Shown here: positions 50,971-59,349 of the stretch, piece by piece
Layout: each line of letters begins with the position of its first letter
How positions within the stretch are numbered: the stretch's first letter is position 1
Origin: Candidatus Peregrinibacteria bacterium GW2011_GWA2_33_10
Lineage (GTDB): Bacteria; Patescibacteriota; Gracilibacteria; UBA1369; GWC2-33-13
DNA: 64,000 nt
Direction: 5' to 3'
Assembly (NCBI GenBank): GCA_000989565.1
Contig: LBOO01000010.1
Span: forward strand, 24,819 to 88,818
Made by a program: the position numbers and the translations under genes
The notes under the pieces: model-generated
Told to the model about the DNA's origin: nothing
Seen by the model: only the letters and a program-made list of their open reading frames with translations
The model's database searches: none

Positions 50971-53328
50971 ATGATTGATTTACAATTATTGGAAAATAAA
51001 GTTCAAGAGTACCTTTCTCACTTTAACAAAAAAAGATTAACTAAAGCTTTTGAATTCGCCAAGCAGGCGCATTCGGGCCAGAAAAGAAAAACCGGTGAGG
51101 ATTATTTCAATCATCCTTTTAATACCGCGTTAATTTTAACGGAAATCCATGCTGACGAAGACACTTTAATCGCGGCTTTATTGCATGATGTTCCTGAAGA
51201 TACCACATACAGTTTAAATGATATTGAGAAGCTTTTCAGTAAAGATATCGCTTATTTGGTCAGAGGTATCACAAAACTTTCCAAAGTTTATTACCGTCAT
51301 GATATGCATGAACGGCAAATTGAATCTTTAAAAAAATTATTGATTCACAGCGCCAAAGATGTACGCGTAATATTAATAAAATTAGCTGATAGACTGGATA
51401 ATATGCGAACTTTGTATGCGCACGAAAATGTTAACAAACGGATAAGAATAGCCAGAGAAACACTGGAAATCTACGCGCCGATCGCGAATTTGTTTGGTTT
51501 ATATGAGTTTAAAAGGGAGATGGAGGATTTGTGTTTTGAATATTTATTTAATTCCAAATATTTGAGCTTGAAAAGCGCGCTTGAAGATAAGCAGGAGTTC
51601 TTTCACCAAATATTGAATAGCAGCATTCAAAAGTTAGAAAAATTTTTAAATGGCAGAAATATAAAATTTTCTATTGAAGGTCGTATAAAAAATTTATACA
51701 GCATATTCAAAAAAATGGAGGAGAAAAATAAATCTTTGATGGATATCGAAGATTTAGTCGCTTTAAGAATAATAGTGGAAACGCCGGAAGATTGTTATCG
51801 AACTTTAGGTCTTATACATGAAATTTTCAAACCTAAAACCACAAGATTTAAAGACTATATCGCGGTACCAAAACCAAACGGGTATCAGAGTTTGCATACT
51901 GTTGTTTTCAGCGCAAACGGTATTCCCATAGAACTGCAAATCAGAACACAAAAGATGAATATTGAAGCAACCTATGGTTTTGCTTCTCATTATTTTTATG
52001 AAGAAAAAGTTCTTCAAGATAAAAGTCCGATGAGCCGGAGTAAATTTCAGGAAAAAAATTGGGCTAAAAAGATATTGCTTTTACAAAGAGAAATGAAGGA
52101 CAATCGCGATTTTATGAAAAATCTACAGAGTGATATTTTTCAGGATAGAATTTTTGTATTTACACCAAAAGGCGATGTGATTGACTTGCCTTTAGGCGCT
52201 TGCTGTATTGATTTTGCTTATGCGATTCATACGGATATTGGAAACAGCTCTGAAGAAGCATTAATAAATAATAAAAAAGTAGCTTTAAATCAAATTCTGG
52301 AAAATGGGGATGTAATCAGAATAATTACAAATAAAGAAAATGCCGGTCCTCAAAGAGAATGGCTTACTTTCGCAAAAACTCAACTCGCGCGAAATAAGAT
52401 CAAAGATAAATTAAGACAAGAATCTACGGAAAAAAAGAAAAAATTGGGAATAAAATTTTTGGAGAAAGAATTGAAAAAAACAGGTAAGAATCTTTATGAA
52501 ATCTTAAATAACCGCCATATTAAAATTTTGCTGGCGGAGTTAAATTTTGAAACTTTCGATGATTTATTGGCCGCTGTCGGCGAAGGAAACTTAGAGCCTC
52601 AAGTTATTTTGGATAAAATATATTCTCAAAAATTTCATTCCTATGAAGAAATTCTAGGTTCAGCTTTAAAGAAAGACACACGGGGCCGATATAAGGTGGA
52701 ATTAAAGATTTTTTGCAAGGATCGAATCGGTCTTTTAAAATCTTTATTGGTTCCAATCGAAGACATGGGGATAAACATACTTAATTTAAATCTAAAACTT
52801 AATTTAAGTAGCCATAGTGTAATCTGCAATGTGTCAATTATGATCAAAGATTTTGATCAATTAAGCAAGGTTTACGAATCAATCGAACAAATTCCGGAGG
52901 TTATGAGTATTGAAAGACTAGTGCCTAAAAGAATTTTCTGGGTGATGGGAATCGGAACTTTATTTGTGATATTCTGGTCGATTCTTCCTTATGGAATCGC
53001 TAAAATATTTTCTCAACAGCAAAGATTTGATCTTATTTTTTGGTTTTTTTCAATTTTCGGTATTTTAATGATTTTTTTATCAATATTTTATTTATATCAA
53101 TTGTGCCGTATTTATTTCGCAGATCTCGTATACACAAAATTTCGAAAATATTTTATTCCTTTACTCACGCTCATCGCATCAATTATTTTAGTCGTAGAAT
53201 TAAAATTTCTTAACTTGCCTGATTTTTTTGCTTCATTGTATGGATTGATCAATTTTCTTTTTACAATGGCCGGTATTCATTTTTTAGGCAGAAGAATCGA
53301 AATTTTTGATAAATTGATTGAAAAATAG
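50971..53328 (+). CDS. RelA/SpoT (p)ppGpp synthetase/hydrolase with additional C-terminal TM domain
   Basis: HD 'ALLHDVPEDT'; synthetase 'RFKDYIAVPKPNGYQSLHTVV...IELQIRT'; TGS 'FVFTPKGDVIDLPLGACCIDFAYAIHTDIG'; ACT-like region; then several hydrophobic helices. Confidence 0.92.
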   Translation: MIDLQLLENKVQEYLSHFNKKRLTKAFEFAKQAHSGQKRKTGEDYFNHPFNTALILTEIHADEDTLIAALLHDVPEDTTYSLNDIEKLFSKDIAYLVRGITKLSKVYYRHDMHERQIESLKKLLIHSAKDVRVILIKLADRLDNMRTLYAHENVNKRIRIARETLEIYAPIANLFGLYEFKREMEDLCFEYLFNSKYLSLKSALEDKQEFFHQILNSSIQKLEKFLNGRNIKFSIEGRIKNLYSIFKKMEEKNKSLMDIEDLVALRIIVETPEDCYRTLGLIHEIFKPKTTRFKDYIAVPKPNGYQSLHTVVFSANGIPIELQIRTQKMNIEATYGFASHYFYEEKVLQDKSPMSRSKFQEKNWAKKILLLQREMKDNRDFMKNLQSDIFQDRIFVFTPKGDVIDLPLGACCIDFAYAIHTDIGNSSEEALINNKKVALNQILENGDVIRIITNKENAGPQREWLTFAKTQLARNKIKDKLRQESTEKKKKLGIKFLEKELKKTGKNLYEILNNRHIKILLAELNFETFDDLLAAVGEGNLEPQVILDKIYSQKFHSYEEILGSALKKDTRGRYKVELKIFCKDRIGLLKSLLVPIEDMGINILNLNLKLNLSSHSVICNVSIMIKDFDQLSKVYESIEQIPEVMSIERLVPKRIFWVMGIGTLFVIFWSILPYGIAKIFSQQQRFDLIFWFFSIFGILMIFLSIFYLYQLCRIYFADLVYTKFRKYFIPLLTLIASIILVVELKFLNLPDFFASLYGLINFLFTMAGIHFLGRRIEIFDKLIEK

Positions 53329-53329
53329 T

Positions 53330-55456
53330 CTATATATATTTCAGAGCGTCATTTATATCCAATTTATTGAGCATTAATGCTTTATTGATGAGGGCACCTT
53401 TGCATCCGATCTTTTTTAAAGTTTGTAAATGTTTAATTTCTGAAATGCCACCGGCGTGGAATACATTTATATTTTTGAAAAAACTGATTACTCTGTCTGT
53501 TTCGTCAAAATGAGGCAGTAAGGTGCCTTCCGTATCCAGATCTTTAATAATAATATTTTTTATACCAAAAGATACTATTTTTTCAGCGTAACGCAGAACC
53601 TCTATTTCTTGCGTTTTATCATTCTCCTGTAGTTTTACATATCTACCGCGGCTTAATAAACCGAAAATTATTTTTTCATATCCAAAAACATTAATTGCCT
53701 GTTTTATGATTAATTCCGCTCTTTTACCTAAAATAACTTTATCAATTCCAATATTTATTAAATTTTCGATTTGATCGAAAGAATTGATCCCTCCGCCATA
53801 AATTATAGGGACATTGGTATTTAGAACTATTGATTTAACTATTGATAAATTCTCCCCTTCTCCATTATGAGCATCCAGATCAATTATTTCCAAAATATTG
53901 GCGCCTCTTTGAACCAAATTAATGGCTTTTTTAACGGGTTTTTGATAAAAAACCTCTTTTTGCTCATTCTCGTAACCTTTGTATAGGGAGACGATTTTGC
54001 CTTTCTGAAGCTGCAGGGAAGGAATAAGGAGCATGAGGAAGGAGTAAGTTACCGCATTGTCGTTTTCACTTTCAAAATCGTAAGTTACACAATATGGTGT
54101 GCCTATTTCATCTTGGCGGCGGTATCTTTTGCCTATTGAACCGCTTAAGTCGTATTCGGCTGTAAAATATTCTTTTAATTGTTTGTAAACTGAATATGAT
54201 TTTTCCTGCAACTTATTTGATAATGGCAAAATCGCCACTTTTATCGGAGCAATGCTTTTATTAAAACGCATTACAACCCTTTCCTCACTTTCAACTTTTT
54301 CTTCGTGATAAGCATTTATTAAAAACGTTAACACCGTGCGATCCAAACCAAAAGACGGTTCTATGACATGTGGCAGGAATTTTTTATTGGTTTGCGGATC
54401 CAAATACTGTAAATCTTCACCGGAGAATTTTTGATGCTGTGAGAGGTCAAAATCTCCGCGATACGCAATTCCCTGTAATTCACCCCATCCAAAAGGAAAT
54501 TTATATTCAATATCTTTGGTCATTGATGAATAATGTGATAATTCTTCTTTGGTATGTTCTCTGAAATGGAGATTTTCTTTTTTTATACCTAAATCTGTGA
54601 ACCAATTCATGGATATTTGACACCATGTTTCAAAAATTTCTTTTTCTGAACCGGGTTCAATAAAATATTCTATTTCCATTTGTTCAAATTCGCGGGTTCT
54701 AAACGTAAAATTGCCGGGAGTGATTTCGTTGCGGAAAGATTTTCCGATTTGAGCGATTCCGAATGGTAATTTTTTGCGGCTTGTAGTCTGGACATTTTTA
54801 AAATTTACAAAAATTCCCTGAGCAGTTTCAGGTCTGAGAAATATGGCTGCTGCTTGCTCTTCAATCACGCCCTGAAATGTTTTGAACATCAAATTAAATG
54901 AACGCGGTTTCGTGAATTCATGAGAACCGCATGATGGACATGTTATATCAAGAAATTGTAAAAGCGGAGTTAATGCTTCCATTAAAAATTTTCCCTGGTC
55001 TTTTTCCAGTAATGGCATTAATTCCAAGGCTTGTTCACGGCTAAAAGCATTATTATCTTTGGAAATATCTTTTTCTTCGGAATCAATCCATTCTTCAATG
55101 TGTTTTTTGGCCAATTCCGGATAAACTTCATTTGATTTTTCTTCAATTAATTTATCGCCTCGAAAACGTGTTTTACATTTTTTACAATCAACCAATGGAT
55201 CGCTAAATGATGTTACGTGGCCGGAAGCTTCCCAAACTTTGGGATTCATTAAAATCGCGCTATCCAATCCCACCATATCTTCTCTTTGCATTACAAATGT
55301 TTTCCACCAATTATCTTTAATATTTTTCTTCAATTCGCAGCCATAAGGGCCGTAATCCCAAGTATTCGCCAATCCGCCATAAATTTCAGAACCGGGAAAT
55401 ATAAATCCCCTTCTTTTACATAAAGAAACTATTTTATCCATTGTTACTTCTGCCAT
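53330..55456 (-). CDS. Glycyl-tRNA synthetase (alpha2 type) fused to C-terminal HisA-like TIM barrel
   Basis: GlyRS '[25 protein letters not shown]', '[15 protein letters not shown]', '[20 protein letters not shown]'. From 54034 down: HisA-like '[25 protein letters not shown]...IIDLDAHNG...IIYGGGINS...VILGKRA...[21 protein letters not shown]...HAGGISE'. Confidence 0.88.
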   Translation of the reverse strand: MAEVTMDKIVSLCKRRGFIFPGSEIYGGLANTWDYGPYGCELKKNIKDNWWKTFVMQREDMVGLDSAILMNPKVWEASGHVTSFSDPLVDCKKCKTRFRGDKLIEEKSNEVYPELAKKHIEEWIDSEEKDISKDNNAFSREQALELMPLLEKDQGKFLMEALTPLLQFLDITCPSCGSHEFTKPRSFNLMFKTFQGVIEEQAAAIFLRPETAQGIFVNFKNVQTTSRKKLPFGIAQIGKSFRNEITPGNFTFRTREFEQMEIEYFIEPGSEKEIFETWCQISMNWFTDLGIKKENLHFREHTKEELSHYSSMTKDIEYKFPFGWGELQGIAYRGDFDLSQHQKFSGEDLQYLDPQTNKKFLPHVIEPSFGLDRTVLTFLINAYHEEKVESEERVVMRFNKSIAPIKVAILPLSNKLQEKSYSVYKQLKEYFTAEYDLSGSIGKRYRRQDEIGTPYCVTYDFESENDNAVTYSFLMLLIPSLQLQKGKIVSLYKGYENEQKEVFYQKPVKKAINLVQRGANILEIIDLDAHNGEGENLSIVKSIVLNTNVPIIYGGGINSFDQIENLINIGIDKVILGKRAELIIKQAINVFGYEKIIFGLLSRGRYVKLQENDKTQEIEVLRYAEKIVSFGIKNIIIKDLDTEGTLLPHFDETDRVISFFKNINVFHAGGISEIKHLQTLKKIGCKGALINKALMLNKLDINDALKYI

Positions 55457-55530
55457 AAGAAACGGGTAAATGTATGCTTAAATTCGTTTTTTAAGATATA
55501 GGTTTGCGGGGGCAAATGCAAGGGTCGGGA

Positions 55531-55962
55531 CTATACTATTATAGTTACCGGACCGTCATTAACAAGACTTACCTCCATCATGGCTTGGAATTGTCCTTCT
55601 TCTATTTTCAGGTTTGAAGTTTTGAATTTTTCGACAAATTTTTTATAGATTTCTTCAGCAATGGATGGAGGTGCGGCATCCGTGAAACTTGGGCGGCGGC
55701 CGCGTCCACAATCAGCGTATAATGTGAATTGAGACACTATTAATATTTCTCCTTTTATATCCAAAATCGATTTGTCAAATTTGCCTGTTTCATCCGGAAA
55801 AATACGGAGATTTAAGATTTTGTCGTAAAAACAATTAATTTCTTTTTCGGAATCATTATTGGATATTCCAACAAATATCAAAAGACCTGTATTTATGGAA
55901 CCAATAATTTTATTTTCGACAGTTACGGATGCTTTTTTTACACGCTGCAATACTGTTTTCAT
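55531..55962 (-). CDS. dtd: D-aminoacyl-tRNA deacylase
   Basis: 'MKTVLQRVKKASVTVENKIIGSINTGLLIFVGI', 'GEILIVSQFTLYADCGRGRRPSF', 'LVNDGPVTI'. Confidence 0.95.
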   Translation of the reverse strand: MKTVLQRVKKASVTVENKIIGSINTGLLIFVGISNNDSEKEINCFYDKILNLRIFPDETGKFDKSILDIKGEILIVSQFTLYADCGRGRRPSFTDAAPPSIAEEIYKKFVEKFKTSNLKIEEGQFQAMMEVSLVNDGPVTIIV

Positions 55963-56261
55963 GCTTGTTTTTTTTCTCTTAATTGTGCTTGTTTGTTGCG
56001 GAAATCCAACAACGCGTTTTGAAGAATCCTCATAAAAGATTCAGCTGTGCGATGGTTCATATTAATTCTGCTTACAACTTCTATGGTTGTTGGAGAAATA
56101 TTTGGCAAAATATAACCCATATCTATAATTACTTCATTTTGATTCACGTTAACGGAAACAGCATTGGAATAAACTCCGGATCGTAGATTCTCGGGTACTT
56201 TTATTTGAACCTGCTGTTGCTGTTGTTTTTGAGTTTGATTATTCTGATTTTCTTCAGTCAT
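55959..56261 (-). CDS. DUF3467-like protein
   Basis: 'LRSGVYSNAVSVNVNQNEVIIDMGYILPN....VVSRINMNHRTAESFMRILQNAL'. Confidence 0.7.
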   Translation of the reverse strand: MTEENQNNQTQKQQQQQVQIKVPENLRSGVYSNAVSVNVNQNEVIIDMGYILPNISPTTIEVVSRINMNHRTAESFMRILQNALLDFRNKQAQLREKKQA

Positions 56262-56324
56262 ATCAGTTAGTTAATGATTTTTTTAAGATTATTACTTTTT
56301 CGCTTTAAGAGCAAGGAAAAAACC

Positions 56325-57074
56325 TTATAAATCTCCGGCTATGGACCAAAAATGGTCGAAAATTTTTTGAAATATTTGGTTTATATTTTCATTTATTATT
56401 GATATGCCATTTGGACGGTGCTCATTCGTAATAAAGAGAAGATGATCGGAATTACAGTGCATGGAAGCGGAGAAACAGTATTTATGCTCTTCAAGTAATC
56501 TGATTTGGGTAAATTTATTGGAAATTTTAGATCCTAAACCGGCTTCAGAATCCGGAATAATTATTTTATGGCTTATTTCTTTATCTGATGCTTCTTTTAA
56601 AAAATCGAGATATTTGCGGGTTAAATCCTGAGTTTTAGAAATACTCAGCAAGCTATAACATATTTCTTTTGTATTGTTGATGAAATCTTCATAAATATGT
56701 TTGATTTTCTCCTCGCCGCAACAATGAAAAACTTTAGTTCCGCTCATGTGCTTGCCGGAAAAAAGCAGATTCAATTCCGGCATTACTATTTTTAAACGAT
56801 CGATTTTCTTTTTGTGGTCGCTGATTATATCTTCGCGGCAATTTATAAGTAATTCGGGATTTTTAGCAAAAAAACAATGTTTGCCATTAATAAGGGAAAC
56901 AGTCAGTATATTTTTGCTTTCCAATATTTTAGCTGTTTGATAGATGGAAGTTCTGTTTATTCTCGTGTATTCGGACATTTTAGTCGCGCAAATTCCGGGA
57001 TTCACTAAAGCTGTGAGGTAAATTTTTGCTTCATTTTCACTTAAACCGAAATTTTTTAATTCTTGAACAAGCAT
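56325..57074 (-). CDS. TrmB-family-like transcriptional regulator
   Basis: 'LKNFGLSENEAKIYLTALVNPGICATKMSEYTRINRTSIYQTAKILESKNIL'. Confidence 0.8.
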   Translation of the reverse strand: MLVQELKNFGLSENEAKIYLTALVNPGICATKMSEYTRINRTSIYQTAKILESKNILTVSLINGKHCFFAKNPELLINCREDIISDHKKKIDRLKIVMPELNLLFSGKHMSGTKVFHCCGEEKIKHIYEDFINNTKEICYSLLSISKTQDLTRKYLDFLKEASDKEISHKIIIPDSEAGLGSKISNKFTQIRLLEEHKYCFSASMHCNSDHLLFITNEHRPNGISIINENINQIFQKIFDHFWSIAGDL

Positions 57075-57078
57075 TTTG

Positions 57079-57099
57079 TTGTTGTCAATTAAACAACAA
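57079..57099. promoter_or_regulatory. Inverted repeat, putative operator upstream of the TrmB-like regulator
   Basis: ttgttgt-caattaa-acaacaa, directly upstream of the start codon of 56325..57074. Confidence 0.5.
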
Positions 57100-57227
57100 G
57101 ACTTCTATTTATCATGTTTGCTATCTGTAGGCAATATTTCAGGGTCTAATTTTTTTTATTGTCAATATTTTTTTTAAAAATCATTTTTTTTTGTATTTTC
57201 TTATTACTAATTTTTAATTTTATTTTT

Positions 57228-57914
57228 ATGAACGCGCTTTTAATTCACAGTGGTCAATCATTGATCATGAAAAGGCTTTTTAGCGGATTGAAGTATCTTG
57301 ATGTGAATCTTGATTTGATCAACACGGAAAAGGAGGTCGTGCAAAAAATTTATAAACATTCTTATTTGGCCATACTTATAGATATGAGCATGTCTAAAGA
57401 AATATTCATAAATATTTTAAATAATTTAGAAAAATCCCTGATTAATACTCCGATTATCTTTTTTCACCAAAATGAAGATTTATCATTAATGGAAAAGATA
57501 AAAAATCAATTTACGAATGTTTTTTTCCAAAAATTCCCTTTTATGTATCATGATGTTAAAAACTTATTTTATAAAATAAAAAATTTAAAAAACACTTTCC
57601 ACGATGAAAATATGAATTTTCCGGAATTGCTTTTAGATTGCGAAAAAAGAAGAGTCATCAGGTCCGATAAAATTATTAGTCTAAGAAACAAGGAATTCAA
57701 TTTGCTGAAATATTTAATGACGAATTCCGGAAAAACGCTTTCCAGAACGGATATTTTGGATGAAGTTTGGGATCATAACGCAAATTTATTCACCAATACG
57801 ATTGATGTTCATATCAATTCTTTGCGGCGGAAAGTCGATAATGGTTTTGAACATGAACTAATTCGAACGGTGCATGGAGTCGGGTATATGTTTTGGGATG
57901 GGGTGTCGTCATAA
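57228..57914 (+). CDS. OmpR/PhoB-type winged-helix regulator with degenerate receiver-like N-terminus
   Basis: 'LLDCEKRRVIRSDKIISLRNKEFNLLKYLMTNSGKTLSRTDILDEVWD..NTIDVHINSLRRKVD..LIRTVHGVGYMFW'. Confidence 0.8.
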   Translation: MNALLIHSGQSLIMKRLFSGLKYLDVNLDLINTEKEVVQKIYKHSYLAILIDMSMSKEIFINILNNLEKSLINTPIIFFHQNEDLSLMEKIKNQFTNVFFQKFPFMYHDVKNLFYKIKNLKNTFHDENMNFPELLLDCEKRRVIRSDKIISLRNKEFNLLKYLMTNSGKTLSRTDILDEVWDHNANLFTNTIDVHINSLRRKVDNGFEHELIRTVHGVGYMFWDGVSS

Positions 57915-57923
57915 CTCAAGAGA

Positions 57924-57971
57924 CAAAACCTAACGGTTTTTTCTCTTGGACTCTTTTTCCCTATATTGTTA
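57924..57971. repeat. 48-bp direct repeat, copy 1
   Basis: caaaacctaacggttttttctcttggactctttttccctatattgtta, identical to 58100-58147. Confidence 0.9.
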
Positions 57972-58074
57972 TTCTTAAAAATACTTATTGCTTAGGGCAG
58001 CTTTTTCTCAACTTGGGAACCCACGAGACCCAAGTTGATAAAAAGCTTTCTTTGCAATAACTATTTTTAAGAAT
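57971..58074. repeat. Nested imperfect inverted repeats (long palindrome)
   Basis: Outer arms 57971-57991 / 58054-58074 (20/21); inner arms 57999-58017 / 58029-58047 (18/19). Confidence 0.9.
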
Positions 58075-58099
58075 CTTTATTCTATCTCTTTTAATAAAA

Positions 58100-58147
58100 C
58101 AAAACCTAACGGTTTTTTCTCTTGGACTCTTTTTCCCTATATTGTTA
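58100..58147. repeat. 48-bp direct repeat, copy 2
   Basis: Identical to 57924-57971; ends at the stop codon of the LCP gene. Confidence 0.9.
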
Positions 58148-59335
58148 CTGGTTTATCAAGGTTTCGACGTGGGTTTTGATGTCTTGATAGTTGCCGCTAA
58201 TTGGTAAAAGAATGTATTGGCCTCGGGTATTTTTGGTGGAATGCAGAAAATTTGAGGTGCTTAGGACATTTTCGCGGATAAATGTAAAATTTTTATAATT
58301 CTGATAATACGAAAACGCGCTTAGCATTTCGATATTCGTATTAATGCCGGCCATTAAATTGGTAAACAGTTTATAATATTCAGGAAGATTTTCACTTATG
58401 CTCATTGATTTTAATTTCGCATAAAAACTTTCTATTATTTGCTGCTGTCTTTTGGAGCGTTCAAAGTCGGATGATGATTTGCGGCTGCGAGCGTATTTTA
58501 AGGCTGTAGCGCCATCCAAATGCTGCTGTCCGGCTTCGATTTCGAAGACTTGATAACTGCTATCAGGTCCCGGGTAAGATTTGTCATAAATCTTTTTTGG
58601 GACATTGAGGTCTATTCCTCCAACTGAATCAATTACTTCGACAAATGAATTCAAATCAAGGACTATATATTTTTCCGGTAGAACTCCGCTTATCAGATAA
58701 ACCGCTTCAGCTATTTTTTCGATTCCGTATTTATTATAAATTTCATTAATTTTTCGTCCGTTAAAATATAAATCGCGAGGATAGCTCACTAAAATTATTT
58801 TTTGTGTTTTTTCGTTTATGGTTGCGGTGATAATTGAATCAGTAAGTCCGTCTCTTTTTCCTAAAATTAAAAAATCCAAATGATTATCGGCATAAAAGCC
58901 TTGATCGGAAGTTAGTTCATTTCCAATTGCTTTAGCTACTAAATTTTCAATCTTTTGATCTTTTATGTAATTATTTTTTTGCATTATTTGTAAGTCTATT
59001 TGCGCTTTTTGTAATTCCAATTTTGTTTGTTCCAAATCTTTTTCCGTATTTTCCAAAATACTTAATTTTTTATTTATTAAATTCAATTGTTTTTCCAATT
59101 TTTTTATTTTTAAATCCGACACTTTTGATTCAAATGTCTTTATGAGCATTTCTTTTTCCATAGCTCCAACTTCTTGAATCAGCGAATTTGAATTGAATTT
59201 CCCTTTACTAATTTCATCTCGTATACGAAAGAAATTGATAATAAACGCTGTACTGACAACAACAATCGTCAAGCAAACAGCAATTATTTGAATTTTTACA
59301 TTTTTATCTTTATTTTCAAAATTAAGTTTAAACAT
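58145..59335 (-). CDS. LytR-CpsA-Psr (LCP) family protein
   Basis: 'DSIITATINEKTQKIILVSYPRDLY', 'VGGIDLNVPKKIYD', 'LDGATALKYARSRKSSSDFERSKRQQQII'. Confidence 0.92.
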   Translation of the reverse strand: MFKLNFENKDKNVKIQIIAVCLTIVVVSTAFIINFFRIRDEISKGKFNSNSLIQEVGAMEKEMLIKTFESKVSDLKIKKLEKQLNLINKKLSILENTEKDLEQTKLELQKAQIDLQIMQKNNYIKDQKIENLVAKAIGNELTSDQGFYADNHLDFLILGKRDGLTDSIITATINEKTQKIILVSYPRDLYFNGRKINEIYNKYGIEKIAEAVYLISGVLPEKYIVLDLNSFVEVIDSVGGIDLNVPKKIYDKSYPGPDSSYQVFEIEAGQQHLDGATALKYARSRKSSSDFERSKRQQQIIESFYAKLKSMSISENLPEYYKLFTNLMAGINTNIEMLSAFSYYQNYKNFTFIRENVLSTSNFLHSTKNTRGQYILLPISGNYQDIKTHVETLINQ

Positions 59336-59349
59336 CAGTTTTTGTTTTT

